Origin: Mayamaea pseudoterrestris
Taxonomy: Eukaryota > Bacillariophyta > Bacillariophyceae > Sellaphorales > Sellaphoraceae
Length of the DNA stretch: 64,000 nucleotides
Reading direction: 5' to 3'
NCBI GenBank assembly: GCA_027923505.1
Contig: BROI01000014.1
Span: 620,001 to 684,000, forward strand
The translations under genes and the position numbers were made by a program. Shown here piece after piece: positions 1 to 9,931 of the stretch (positions are counted from its first letter, which is position 1; each line of letters opens with the position of its first letter). Below the pieces are notes generated by a model, which was given only the letters and a program-made list of their open reading frames with translations, did not search any database and had not been told where the DNA came from.

Positions 1-2250
1 TATACAACTTAAAAGCAATTTGCTAACTCGATCGCAAGGCTTCCACACTGCGTGCACAAAGTCTTCTCGTCCGCATCGATGTGTTAAGTTTAAAACATCA
101 ACGTTGTGCTCATTTATCTGTTCGAAATTGCCATTGCCAAGAGGTTGCATGCCACGAGCGAGCCGCCGTTCATTATATCTCAGTGCGTTCTCCAGCTCCA
201 ACAGGAAATCGACATGGGCACGTAATTCTAAGCTGCCTTCAAACGCCACAAAGGATGCATGCGTGTCGAATATTTGATCATCAACATTCTTGTCGGTTTC
301 CTCGAAAGGCATGCATCGAAACGACTTCTGAAATGGATATGAAGACAAACCAAATCGACTTTTCAAGCCAGGATACTCTGCAAAGTGCCAAGCATGGATA
401 CCTGGAAATCGAACGCCAGCAATGGGAGAGGGCTTGGAAACGTTCAACAGACTTCTCCAACCGTTCGTTCCGTCACCACGCATGCTACCCGGTCCGCTTG
501 TGGCGCACAAGAAGAGACGCGTGCAACGAGCCAGTGTGCGATGGGGCTCTGCGCGAAGACGAAAGCCAGCCAATAATTGGTGCATGGCGCCGTTTCCAAG
601 TATTTGTCTGATTCTCGTCTCAACATGAGCAGTCTCGGCGACACTTGGTTCGTGTTGCGGATTTGAGCTCTTCAACACTACTCGTGCTAAACTTTGGAGG
701 ATCACCGAGTCGACGTGCTGTTTTACGGGAAGATACGATGAGCTGCTCGCTCCAGGAAACAGAGGTCGCTGACTCTTCATTTGCTTCCAAATCGCCGTCC
801 CTGGTGGGCAAGGTGCCATGCGCCCTCGCCGACTACCCGCCATTCGCAGCAAGACCTGTCCTCTCTCGGGATTGCTAAGAAGTGAGTCATCGACAGTCTT
901 GCCACATTCCTCTTCTGATGAGAATCCACGAATAAATCCCTTTTCCAACAGCCGCTTTAGAACGTCACATAGATCTTGCAACGCCGACAAATGTTTGTCG
1001 ACTGCCGCAGAATCTGGCGCATCGGAGGACGATATTTGCAAATCCTTCGTAGCATAATACCTCCTATAGACGTCATCGAGTCGAAACCAAAAACCCTTTC
1101 TGTAAAAGAGACGACAGTACAAATGTAGGCTTCTGTCATCGTCTTCCATTTCCAAACAGGGCGTCTGTTGTAAATGTTGTGCTGGAACGACAGCAGGCAA
1201 ACTTTCACACTCAGCATTGCCTGTTAATTTGTCGCGACAAAGTATACACGTGCACACCCATGAATCGTGAACGTCGTCGTCAACAGGCAGGATATATCGT
1301 CGCGCCAACGCCAGCACCACTGACAAGTCATCTCCGCGTTCCCACTGAAAGAGCGTGTCATGCTTCGGTCCCACGCGCCAACGCGCGTCACGCATAATGA
1401 TCCAGCAAATTTCGGCCAAGTTTTGTAGGTAGGCAGATGTGAGTGGCGTGATGGGATGCTGATGAGTGGATGCAGGTGATGTTGTAGCGGTCGTTGTTGC
1501 TGCTGCTGACAAGCTGCAAATTGCTGATTCCAAAGAATCTTCTTCCAATTCAGGGTCAGCTACTAATTGATCCATTGCCGGCGTTGCCATTGGTTGGTGC
1601 GCTGGTGTTGGCGTCTTGTCGGCTCGAAACACGAGCTGATCGACCAGAAACTGTTTGTCTTTCTCCAATGCTAGGAATGATGATGGCCCTGTCGTCGAGT
1701 GCTTCGGACCTGGAGTTATTAGACTAATGAGTGGTTCATCGTCCAGATCTTCGTCATCCGAAGTGAATGATGTTTTCGTATGCAATGTCTGCATCTGCAT
1801 ATCTTTCTTCGAATTAGCGGACGCAATACTGACATCCGTGCCTGCATCATGGTCATTACTCCATTCAGTGTTCATCGCGTTCGCTTGCTGAGATAGTGAT
1901 GCGCCCGATGCAGCTGCTGCTGGTTTCATGTAGAGAAACTCGACCGAGGAATCGTCATCATTGACTGACAGTAAGTCGTCCTTTGCGTCATCGCCATGAT
2001 CACTCTCGAGGTCCAAATCAAGACTTTCCTCCTTTGCTAAAGCTAATTGTTGCGTGTATTCTTGTTCTAGAAGAAGTCTAGATCTATTCTGACTGGTGTC
2101 ATTGGGTGGCGGCGGTGCCTTGCAATTCTCCTTTTGCATGGCATCAGTCGTGCGTTGCCGCTTCTTCACACTGCCGATGACACCTTTACCGGCATGCCGT
2201 GTCGTGTCACTGTTTCCTGACGACTGCGAGCATGGAGGAGACGTCGCCAT
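1..2250 (-). CDS. FAN1: FAN1-type structure-specific nuclease, N-terminal 750 codons (runs off left edge)
   Basis: One reading frame stays open on the minus strand from the left window edge up to an in-frame stop at 2350-2352. The first in-frame ATG is at 2250 in a strong context (gccATGg). FAN1 is a Fanconi-pathway 5' flap/interstrand-crosslink nuclease in the nucleus. Residues 1-260 are acidic, low complexity. Residues 62-80 look like a ubiquitin-interacting motif (Leu-x2-Ala-x3-Ser with acidic flanks). From about residue 270 ('SAYLQNLAEICWIIMRD') the protein matches the FAN1 helical core. The best block is residues 377-400 (LHLYCRLFYRKGFWFRLDDV), followed by a winged-helix/SAP-like stretch ending 'RLLEKGFIRGF'. 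The TPR and VRR-NUC catalytic domains would lie beyond position 1 and cannot be seen. No intron is needed. Family call from pattern recognition. Confidence 0.75.
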   Translation of the reverse strand, partial: MATSPPCSQSSGNSDTTRHAGKGVIGSVKKRQRTTDAMQKENCKAPPPPNDTSQNRSRLLLEQEYTQQLALAKEESLDLDLESDHGDDAKDDLLSVNDDDSSVEFLYMKPAAAASGASLSQQANAMNTEWSNDHDAGTDVSIASANSKKDMQMQTLHTKTSFTSDDEDLDDEPLISLITPGPKHSTTGPSSFLALEKDKQFLVDQLVFRADKTPTPAHQPMATPAMDQLVADPELEEDSLESAICSLSAAATTTATTSPASTHQHPITPLTSAYLQNLAEICWIIMRDARWRVGPKHDTLFQWERGDDLSVVLALARRYILPVDDDVHDSWVCTCILCRDKLTGNAECESLPAVVPAQHLQQTPCLEMEDDDRSLHLYCRLFYRKGFWFRLDDVYRRYYATKDLQISSSDAPDSAAVDKHLSALQDLCDVLKRLLEKGFIRGFSSEEECGKTVDDSLLSNPERGQVLLRMAGSRRGRMAPCPPGTAIWKQMKSQRPLFPGASSSSYLPVKQHVDSVILQSLARVVLKSSNPQHEPSVAETAHVETRIRQILGNGAMHQLLAGFRLRAEPHRTLARCTRLFLCATSGPGSMRGDGTNGWRSLLNVSKPSPIAGVRFPGIHAWHFAEYPGLKSRFGLSSYPFQKSFRCMPFEETDKNVDDQIFDTHASFVAFEGSLELRAHVDFLLELENALRYNERRLARGMQPLGNGNFEQINEHNVDVLNLTHRCGREDFVHAVWKPCDRVSKLLLSCI

Positions 2251-2444
2251 GGCGCAGAAAGATTGCAGCGAGATAATGGAGGAGGCTCGTGATGATGGTC
2301 TGCCTTCATCGCCGAGTCGCCGCAAGGGTCGAGGTTCGGTCTGCACTAATTAATGAAAACCGCTGAGACATCTCAGAACACTGTCCTAGCGGTACTACAT
2401 ATCTGCATCCTCGTCGGCTTCGCCATCACATTCATTGTGTCACC

Positions 2445-3440
2445 ATGACGAAGCTTCCTCCACTTTGCTTTGCATTATTCATCCTGACTTCTCTGTTAAA
2501 TCTGTCATGTATCTATAGTCAAGAGACATGCAGTAAAAGCGACTCCGCGAATGGCGTCTGTTCTGCTTCAATTTTGATTCGAAATGACGACGCTCAGCAG
2601 GGCAAATTGACAGACATATCACATTGTCAATCGAAAGGAAACTTGTATCGACACTCTGGGACTGCACAGGCTTACAAGGCTAACGCGCCGTCGAAGAATC
2701 ATGTGTGCAGTCAAAGTTTGGATCAATCTCAAAAGCTTAAAATTGCAGGCTGGCCCTTGACGCGGCGATCCTTTCGAAACCCACCGACACTGACGATTCA
2801 AGTCAATCTATGGAGCTGCACCGTCAACGAGAATACAACGACAACCGACAATGAATGCTACTGTAAACCTCTCATTAATGAACAATCCGCTGTTGTTGAC
2901 GTTTGGCAGGCAAGGCCAGACGGAACCTACTCGTCCCTCCGCAGTAATTCTGGCGACTGCAGAGCGAAAGTAGCTGTTTCCTCGCAAGGCACGGCAACGA
3001 TGGAAACTCTAGCTCCGGGATCTGCTGGTGCAATGGGCGGCCTTGGACCAGCTGGCTGGGACTTTGCACCATATGCTGCTCCCGTCATTCACATGCTTGC
3101 ATCGGCGTCGAACCACGCTCCGATCCTCGTCGACATTCCCATCATCTTCGACCGCACCACCTTGCATCAAACTTCCTTTTCGTGGAGTGATTGGCGTGGA
3201 CATGGATGGATGACTAAAAAGCCAGTGGAGGAGAGAGCTTATCGAATCACGGCATGGGAGCCTGATGCAAAAGAGAATCGCATACAAATTTCTGTGGATC
3301 TCTACTTGCCAAGGACGGGCAAGAATGTTACGCTTTCGGAAGCCTTGTGCCCTGCACGCTTTTATGGATTGCCCTGGTCGTTCTACAAGGAGCCAATCGC
3401 AGAATGTGCGCCGTTCCTACTTGATTTCTTTGCGTTGTAG
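2445..3440 (+). CDS. Secreted intradiol ring-cleavage dioxygenase-like protein
   Basis: 331 aa, single exon, ATG in an ideal context (caccATG). Residues 1-26 form a signal peptide (hydrophobic LCFALFILTSLLNL core), so the product is probably secreted or vacuolar. The core from about residue 150 (VDVWQARPDGTYSSL, then DCRAKV and 'TMETLAPGS') follows the beta-sandwich signature of intradiol dioxygenases, which cleave catechols with a non-haem Fe(III) held by two Tyr and two His. In the usual R-P-x-H-I-H segment this protein has PVIHM: only His216 is kept and Val214 replaces the first His. Activity is therefore doubtful. Twelve cysteines suggest disulphides. Divergent from FAN1 with 194 bp between starts. 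Family assignment moderate; function open. Confidence 0.5.
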   Translation: MTKLPPLCFALFILTSLLNLSCIYSQETCSKSDSANGVCSASILIRNDDAQQGKLTDISHCQSKGNLYRHSGTAQAYKANAPSKNHVCSQSLDQSQKLKIAGWPLTRRSFRNPPTLTIQVNLWSCTVNENTTTTDNECYCKPLINEQSAVVDVWQARPDGTYSSLRSNSGDCRAKVAVSSQGTATMETLAPGSAGAMGGLGPAGWDFAPYAAPVIHMLASASNHAPILVDIPIIFDRTTLHQTSFSWSDWRGHGWMTKKPVEERAYRITAWEPDAKENRIQISVDLYLPRTGKNVTLSEALCPARFYGLPWSFYKEPIAECAPFLLDFFAL

Positions 3441-3510
3441 TGTTTCGACTCAAGACCACAAGTCAAAAGCGATATATCAACCTATCTTACTGCTTGCTGA
3501 TTACATGAAC

Positions 3511-4050
3511 TTATTCGTCATCATCGTCGTCATCACCACCTTCCTCTTCGAAATCATCGAAACGTGACCAATCCACAGTCGAAAAGGTCTTGCCATAGTT
3601 ATTGGCAGTCCAAGCCCAGTCTGTCAACTTGCCAGTCGTGAATTCACCAACAACAATAAACATGACCAGCCAGGATGCATAGAGAGCGGTCGACTTGCCG
3701 AATCTGCATAGAATAAAATAGTAGAGAAGAAGTAATGGGTTAACGAGCAATCGGTATCGTTTGTAGTTTAAAAGCAACGTCTTACGACAATTTATCAAAG
3801 ATCTTTCACGCCGATTGAATCCATTGACCAATTCAGTTTCGTTCACCTCCATCAAATAATTCAGAATCTCGCACTTGCTCACGCAGTTATTACACTAGTA
3901 ACATAAATGTAATACGCACGTGTTGTACCATTTGCGCAGAAAGCCAGGCGGAATTGGAGTAGCTCCTGCAGTTGCCAAGTGTCGCACCCTTTGCGCAGGA
4001 ATCTGCGCAGAGACTCGTCGGAGCGCTGAGTGTGCGGCGAGACGAAACAT
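3511..4050 (-). CDS. QCR9: Cytochrome bc1 complex subunit 9 (QCR9/UQCR10)-like protein
   Basis: Two exons, 4050-3920 and 3703-3511, joined over a GTGCGT...ATGCAG intron of 216 nt give 107 aa. The join restores one frame and one fold. The N-terminus (MFRLAAHSALRRV..., Arg-rich, no acidic residues) is a mitochondrial presequence. After 'LRKWYNTFGKSTALYASW' comes a single membrane helix (ALYASWLVMFIVVGEF), then the typical 'W..NN.GK.....DW' segment and a very acidic tail. QCR9 is a one-helix accessory subunit of respiratory complex III. An ATG 13 codons upstream (4089) is in frame, but the presequence fits 4050 better. The family is short and diverged, so the call is moderate. Confidence 0.6.
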
Positions 4051-4303
4051 GTCAATATAAAAGCTACTGTTTTGCTGTGATTTCTTCAATCGACTTCTCC
4101 TAGCTCGCTAGCCGGCAGCCACAACATCATGGTCGAGACGAGAGGTCCAACGCGTCGACGATGATGCATACGTCACAGTTCTCCTTAACCTTACCGTGAA
4201 CGCGCTGATCTTGCTAGCTAATGCAGCTAATCCAAGCCAGTATGAGGTGCTATCAATACCCGTAAGCTATTGCCATACTCAAAAGATAAAAAAGCAAATA
4301 AGG

Positions 4304-5779
4304 TTAATCACTGTCACTATCCATCATCATTGCTGAAAAGACACCACCACCGCTAGCCTTGGCAGCAGGCTTGGCTGCGACCGGCTTGCGAGACGCTGGT
4401 GTAGACCATTTCGTCGCTGTAGTCGCAACAGATTTGTATGCCCCTCCCGCTGGTGCCTTTGGTTTATTAGACATCTTACTCTTTTGCTGTTTTCGCTGAG
4501 ACTCCCACGCGGATCTGCTTGCTTGCACTCGAGCTTGGAAACCTTCGTCCGTTTCAAACCATCCGCGACTTGACTCCTATTGAATCAAGAAAAAGCTCCG
4601 TCAGAATGATGGTAAGATAATTTACACGGCATGATGATATAACATGTACTCACCTCAAGTGCCTCGATTTCAATGACAATTTCATCCTTTCGAGCCACCG
4701 ACTGAGATTCCTTGAGTGTCAATAAACGTCCCTTGGCTCCCTCCTCTATTGCTAATAAAGGCAGCATCTCCCTTCGCAGCTTTGCAATGTCCGACTCGTG
4801 CTTCAATGGATGCGGTGGGGATGTGCCAGTCTTTTCCAGCTTGGTCTTGCGTTCCTCTGCCTTGCCCTTTGCAATAGCAAGGTTCTCAACCCGTTTCTTC
4901 TTTCCTTCCTTTTCAGCTTCCGCAATTTCTTCCTTTAGGCTTTGTATACGCTCATCTACTTGGTCCAGTAGACTGCGTCGCTCCTCGACCGTGACGCGGC
5001 CATCCTCAACGTGCTTGTGCATGAGGTCGCGAACGAGAGTGAGCTTTTCTTCGAGCGACTTTAGCGAAACTGAATTGTAGAGCTCATCTTCCGCCTCGCT
5101 CAGTGGTGTTCCCTGCATAAGTTTCGTATCTAGTCCCTTGACAATATCAACAATTCCTTCAATCGCCTTGGCGCAACCCTTCTTTTGCGACCAAGACGGA
5201 CAAGTCGAAGCAATATTCTTTTCAAACACGTTGATACTAGAGTATGCAAGCTTGTACTCGTGCGAGCCCTCCGGAATCAATGCAGCTCCAAGGCTCATCT
5301 TTGCCATGTCCTTGCCAAGTTGATTGTTGCTTGCATTGACCTTTGGAAACACAACGACTGTTTTAAGATTCTTTCCGGTATCGTGCTGCAGCTTGAAAGA
5401 TCCTGCGCATTCCATGACAGCCGACGCTCCTCGATCTTCCTCGAAGTCACATTCTCGGAGCGTCGACGTTACCACCTTTGCAGCAGACTCGTCGTACTTT
5501 TGTCGACCAAGCTTGCCGGCGCCAACGATAAAGGTGATGCGGATCATTGTTTCGAGGTCAAAGGGATCGGAGAATGCATCGCGAATCGTGTTTTCAATAG
5601 TTTGAGGAGCCTGGCCAGCAAGATCAAAGGTTTCGCTTTCTGCAAATCAAAAGCAAGTCACGCAATTGTCAGTTGGAATACGACCGGTACGTGGGCAGCC
5701 ATTGCCAGTTCATCGTCGCAAACGACTCACCAGTCGTATTGCGAATGGACGCTGCCATTCCACTGACAGCATGCGACAT
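4304..5779 (-). CDS. Unrecognised coiled-coil protein, 435 aa
   Basis: Three exons (5779-5731, 5639-4654, 4576-4304) with GTGAGT donors and TTGCAG/AATAG acceptors; the phases fit and give 435 aa. I do not recognise the family. Residues 1-130 look like a folded domain with conserved-looking stretches (FDLAGQAPQTIENTIRDAF, then RGASAVMECAGSFKLQHDTG and KTVVVFP). Residues about 190-330 are a long charged coiled coil (EEKLTLVRDLMHKHVEDGR, EEIAEAEKEGKKKRV). The C-terminus is basic and Ala/Pro/Lys-rich and ends in an acidic MDSDSD. There is no signal peptide or membrane helix, so it is probably cytosolic or nuclear. Convergence of gene structure and globular N-domain says it is real; no function is offered. 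Confidence 0.75.
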
Positions 5780-6198
5780 GTTGATGATGGTGATTGATTA
5801 ACTAAAAGGACGGGACTGATGGCGGAGAAAAGGGTGGAAGAAAGTAGTTGTTGCGTCATGGTCGTTTCGGAAAGGTGAGCCGAAATTCTGTCTTTTCACT
5901 CACGCTTGTCCGGCTCTTAACCCGATTCTGTCGCCAAGGAAAAAGCGATCCGAGCCTGTCGCGCACCATGCCAAAGAACAAGCCTCTTCAAGCCCCTTTG
6001 TTGCTGTCCAAAGAAGGATTATTTACGCAATCTACGTGATTTGAATTAGGGAAGATTGATTTCACCGATTAAAAACCTGGTGGTCCACAAGCAAGCGAGA
6101 GCTCTGAGCACTTATTCATAATTGACGGAAGAAGTTGCTGCTCAAGCCATCAGCCATCAGGTCGTGCACCTTTTGACAAAAAGCTCCATTAGCAGACA
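5780..6198. other. Intergenic, divergent promoter region
   Basis: 419 bp between two divergent start codons. No coding frame with sensible composition was seen on either strand, and no RNA gene. It should hold the promoters of both neighbours. Confidence 0.5.
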
Positions 6199-7947
6199 AT
6201 GCCATCAAGACTATGGCTAGGAACGCTGGCGATATGTATTTGCAACACTTCAGATGCATTTCAAGCTGCAGCGCCGTCGATGAGAATAAGATCACTTTTT
6301 GCGACACCCAGAGCCACACGCGACACTGTTAAAGCGCCCGGAAAATCACGGAAAAAGGGAGCAAATAGCACCAAGAAACGACCAAATATATCTACGACAA
6401 GGTCAGATTCGCAAATACCCGGACCACGTCCCATTCTAACAGATTATGAAGCTAATCGCAACATTCACACCAACAAACAGCGACTCGTCCAAGATATTGG
6501 TTGTCCTCATTTCGGAACCTGCTCGGGATGCTCCGTTTCTGCGCAAGTTGGAAGTGTGGACACAATACAATCTGCAAGCCAATTCTTTTCAAGTACACTG
6601 GTACAACGCAGTCGGACTCGAACAAGCTCTACGTCGGAATGGGATGACGACGCATCCGATGAATTAGCGTATCCAATCATTGTTCCATCCCCGCTTGGAC
6701 AGTGGCGGACGCAAGCTAAACTAGCCGTTGCTCCAAAGTCGTCCTCATGGAACAAGGATGGGTGTAGCTTGGGTTTGTTTGCGCGTGGGACGCACAATGT
6801 GTTGCGCATTCCTGATTGTCGAGTCCATCATCCGTCCATCAACCGGGCCGTAGCGCTTCTGGAGGAAGCCTCGGCCAAAGTTGGAACGCCGGCATATACG
6901 GGAAAGCGTGAAGTGAGTTTGCGCTATGTACAGTTTCAAGTGGAACGTATTACCAATAAGGTTTGTTTGACGCTCGTTTGGAGTGCTGAATCCTTGAAGG
7001 ACACACATCCGCACCTCACGCGTCTGACCAAGGAGCTGCAGCGAACGGACCCAAAACTTTGGCATAGCATGTGGTGCCACTGTAACGACGGATCTGGTAA
7101 CAATATTTTCTCGAGAAACCCAAAACGATGGCATCACTTGTCGGGGCCAGAGTTTGTGCGTGAGCCACTGCCTGTCAGTGACAATGGGTGGCTGTACTTT
7201 TCGCCACTCAATTTCCGCCAAGCCAACATGGATGGCTTTGATATACTTGCCAGAGATGTAGCTCAAGCAGTTCCTGGGGGGTCCAAAGTATGTGAGCTGT
7301 ATGCTGGAGTCGGGTTGCTGAGCTTGACGGCGCTCGCCTATCATGCAGAGTTGGATCCCCTAGAATGGGTCCGCTGCAGCGATGAGAACCCATCCAATCC
7401 GAGATCATTTGAAAAAGCTGTTGAATCGATAGCTCCTGCTGTTACTGGGCGCAACACACGAGGCAAGCGTGCCAAAGAGGAAGAGACCATGACATTGGCG
7501 CAACTTGCGTCAATGATGGAATCTGGTGCACTGAGCAATGCCAAAACTACCACAACCGGAGACAAGATCAGCTACCTTGTCGCAGACGCAGCCAAAGCTC
7601 TGCAATTAGGTCAAGCGCTCGGTGCTAACGTCCTTATTGTTGATCCGCCCCGGAAAGGGCTGGAGCCAGCTGTGCTGAGTGAATTGTGCAAGCCTTTTAA
7701 TCGGGCACAGCCGTATGTCGAGTCATCCTCCGCGTTGGTAATGATACCCGAAGAACGAATCAACTGGGTTAACGATGTTGATACTCTCATATACGTGAGC
7801 TGTGGGTTTGACGCTCTCGCCCGAGATACGGAGGAGCTTGTGACAAGCAATGCTGGATGGAAAATTGAGAGTTCTACTGGATACGTCCTCTTTCCTGGCT
7901 CCAACCACGTGGAAACGATCTGTATATTCAAGCGTAAGCTGACATAG
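6199..7947 (+). CDS. TrmA/RlmD-type RNA (uracil-5-)-methyltransferase, probably plastid
   Basis: 582 aa, single exon. The N-terminus is a signal peptide ending 'NTSDAFQAAAPS', an ASAFAP-like plastid-targeting junction, followed by a basic linker. Fe-S cluster cysteines are Cys102, Cys108 and Cys111 (C-x5-C-x2-C). The SAM-binding motif VCELYAGVGLLSL begins near residue 364. The Asp-Pro-Pro-Arg motif (VDPPRKGLEP) and the catalytic nucleophile Cys535 in YVSCGFDALARD are both present, so the enzyme looks intact. The family makes 5-methyluridine in tRNA or 23S rRNA using SAM; plastid rRNA or tRNA is the likely substrate. A low-complexity insert sits between the SAM motif and DPPRK. Which uridine is modified cannot be told. 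Confidence 0.85.
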   Translation: MPSRLWLGTLAICICNTSDAFQAAAPSMRIRSLFATPRATRDTVKAPGKSRKKGANSTKKRPNISTTRSDSQIPGPRPILTDYEANRNIHTNKQRLVQDIGCPHFGTCSGCSVSAQVGSVDTIQSASQFFSSTLVQRSRTRTSSTSEWDDDASDELAYPIIVPSPLGQWRTQAKLAVAPKSSSWNKDGCSLGLFARGTHNVLRIPDCRVHHPSINRAVALLEEASAKVGTPAYTGKREVSLRYVQFQVERITNKVCLTLVWSAESLKDTHPHLTRLTKELQRTDPKLWHSMWCHCNDGSGNNIFSRNPKRWHHLSGPEFVREPLPVSDNGWLYFSPLNFRQANMDGFDILARDVAQAVPGGSKVCELYAGVGLLSLTALAYHAELDPLEWVRCSDENPSNPRSFEKAVESIAPAVTGRNTRGKRAKEEETMTLAQLASMMESGALSNAKTTTTGDKISYLVADAAKALQLGQALGANVLIVDPPRKGLEPAVLSELCKPFNRAQPYVESSSALVMIPEERINWVNDVDTLIYVSCGFDALARDTEELVTSNAGWKIESSTGYVLFPGSNHVETICIFKRKLT

Positions 7948-8356
7948 ACTAACTGCTCTGTGACTCTCTTTGGTACACGTCTGTCTCATGAAGCGATCTA
8001 CTGTAAACTCCCAGGCGAACAATGCAAACCTGCTGACATCTTGCAGTAGCAATACCAGTGCGACTCGAACCTTATTTTCGTCCGATGACGTGATCGGATT
8101 TCGAATATTTCGACCCTTTCGTCCACCATGGCAAGCCCGATGAGCACCTTGATAACAGCCTCTTGACGCTCCGGTCGTCGACTACAAGACGATTATCATA
8201 TTCAGTATCCCACAGTTTATCAGGAGGACTGCTCAAAGTCTATCGACAGTGTCGTTTCGACCTTAACTGCACGAGATTCCAACCGCATCGCCCTTCATTC
8301 TTCATTCTCGACCGACACAGACTCGCTCAACGGGAAAGCTGTCATCCGTTTCATAA
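7948..8356. other. Intergenic between two co-directional genes
   Basis: 409 bp holding the 3' UTR of the methyltransferase and the promoter of the next gene. A single TGACGT-type core lies at 8085-8090. No further gene seen. Confidence 0.45.
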
Positions 8357-9886
8357 ATGGTGGCACTGCTGCCACTGTCAATTTTGTTCATTTTTCGGTC
8401 CGCGACTTGCTTCTCGTCACGTACTAGCAGGCAGCAGTCACCAAACCGTGTGCGACCGAGTTTCGTCCATTGCATGGCCGATCCGCAAAATAATGGCAAA
8501 GATACAGTTAAGCATATTGTGCTAGTTGGTGGCGGGCATGCCCATGTACAAGTCATCAAGGCGCTGCACCAACGCGCGCGTGGCGAAAATGTGAGAATCA
8601 CACTGATCGATCCCCTCGAATCAGCTTGCTACTCCGGAATGGTCCCTGGATGCATCGTCGGGAGCTACGAACCCTCAGAGACCTTGATCAACTTGAGAAG
8701 TCTTGCAAAGTGGGCTTCGGCTGAGTTTGTACATGATAGTGTTGTTGACGTTGACTTCGATGAAAAGTGTGTTCATATTTCAAACGTGCCAGATCCAATA
8801 TTCTTTGATGTCATTTCATTCGATATTGGCTCCGTTTCTCGGGATCTAGACGATATTCCTGGAGCACGGGAGCATGCAATTGCGACTCGACCAATTCACA
8901 AGCTCGTCAGTCGACTCGATCAAGCACTAGAGCAACATAAGCAGAGACAAGTGGAAATGGGTGAAGAGCATCCTCCACATATTGTTGTGATTGGCGGAGG
9001 TGTGGCAGGAATCGAATTGGCCATGTCAGTAACGACGCGGTGGCAGAATTCGTACCCTGAAACTTCTTGTACCCTTCTGGATGCAGGCTCTGTGCTTATT
9101 CCAACTGAGTCGGCCCTGGCTCGTGAGAAGCTCAAGGAAACGCTTGCAACAAGGCGGATAAAGGTCAGACACGATGTGAGGGTGAAAGATGTTTTCGAAA
9201 ATTGTATTCAACTGGAAGACTCAGATACAATGATTCATTTTTCTCTGTGCATTTGGGCGACCGGTGCTGGAGCAAACCCATTAGCATACTATTTGAGTTC
9301 GAATCGCGGACTGGAAACGACGGAGCATGGTTGGATCAAAGTCCAGCCATCGCTTCAGAGCACGAAGTATCCTTACGTCTTTTCTGTTGGCGATTGTGCC
9401 TCAATTCAAGGTCTGGGACAAGGTTCGCCTCCGAAAGCAGGAGTGTATGCAGTCAGAGCCGGCCCAATTTTGGTTGAAAACCTTATCTCCTATCTGAAAG
9501 GGTGCGCACTTTCTGTTTATGAGCCACAGGACGACTTCTGGAAGCTTCTCGTATGCGGTGAAGAAACTGCCATTGGGTTTCGCTTTGGTATTGCTATCCA
9601 AGGCCATTGGGTATGGCAGTTAAAAAATCATATCGACCGCCAATTTATGCAGCAGTTCGACGTTGACAATCTTCCCCCTCCGACTGAAGCATCGCTCGAC
9701 ATGTCTCAGTACGACGACGTCAGCGATATGCTCCCCACATTGCAGCTCAATCCGGCGCATGATGCTGAGTTAATTCAAAGAAACGACGACGGAGTAGATT
9801 TTTTACAAGCATGGGCCGTCTTACGCGCAATGGCAAAGGACAGTGGTTACAGGGACAGTGTCATTAGTAACATAAAAAGCAGGTAG
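8357..9886 (+). CDS. SelD-associated pyridine nucleotide-disulphide oxidoreductase, plastid-type leader
   Basis: 509 aa, single exon. The leader (MVALLPLSILFIFRSATCFSS) is a signal peptide ending in an A-x-x-F junction, as in diatom plastid proteins. The FAD Rossmann motif is HIVLVGGGHAHVQVIKAL, the NAD(P) motif is VVIGGGVAGIELAMS, and the C-terminal FAD motif is YPYVFSVGDCASI. The 'GGGHAHV' start and 'CYSGMVPG' segment are typical of the family fused to the N-terminus of selenophosphate synthase (SelD) in many bacteria and algae. Here the protein stops after the oxidoreductase, with no SelD domain. It belongs to the broad NDH-2/FSP1-like flavoprotein group, so a quinone reductase role is the main alternative. 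No conserved redox CxxC pair is seen. Confidence 0.75.
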   Translation: MVALLPLSILFIFRSATCFSSRTSRQQSPNRVRPSFVHCMADPQNNGKDTVKHIVLVGGGHAHVQVIKALHQRARGENVRITLIDPLESACYSGMVPGCIVGSYEPSETLINLRSLAKWASAEFVHDSVVDVDFDEKCVHISNVPDPIFFDVISFDIGSVSRDLDDIPGAREHAIATRPIHKLVSRLDQALEQHKQRQVEMGEEHPPHIVVIGGGVAGIELAMSVTTRWQNSYPETSCTLLDAGSVLIPTESALAREKLKETLATRRIKVRHDVRVKDVFENCIQLEDSDTMIHFSLCIWATGAGANPLAYYLSSNRGLETTEHGWIKVQPSLQSTKYPYVFSVGDCASIQGLGQGSPPKAGVYAVRAGPILVENLISYLKGCALSVYEPQDDFWKLLVCGEETAIGFRFGIAIQGHWVWQLKNHIDRQFMQQFDVDNLPPPTEASLDMSQYDDVSDMLPTLQLNPAHDAELIQRNDDGVDFLQAWAVLRAMAKDSGYRDSVISNIKSR

Positions 9887-9931
9887 ATGAATCATAATAA
9901 ATGTACATGCATAAATTCAGACTTGAAGATC

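Noticed and set aside
81-611. 176-codon plus-strand frame
   Set aside because: Antisense shadow of the FAN1 frame, which is open for 750 codons and has family motifs.
5185-5766. 193-codon plus-strand frame
   Set aside because: Antisense to the spliced coiled-coil gene and without protein-like features.
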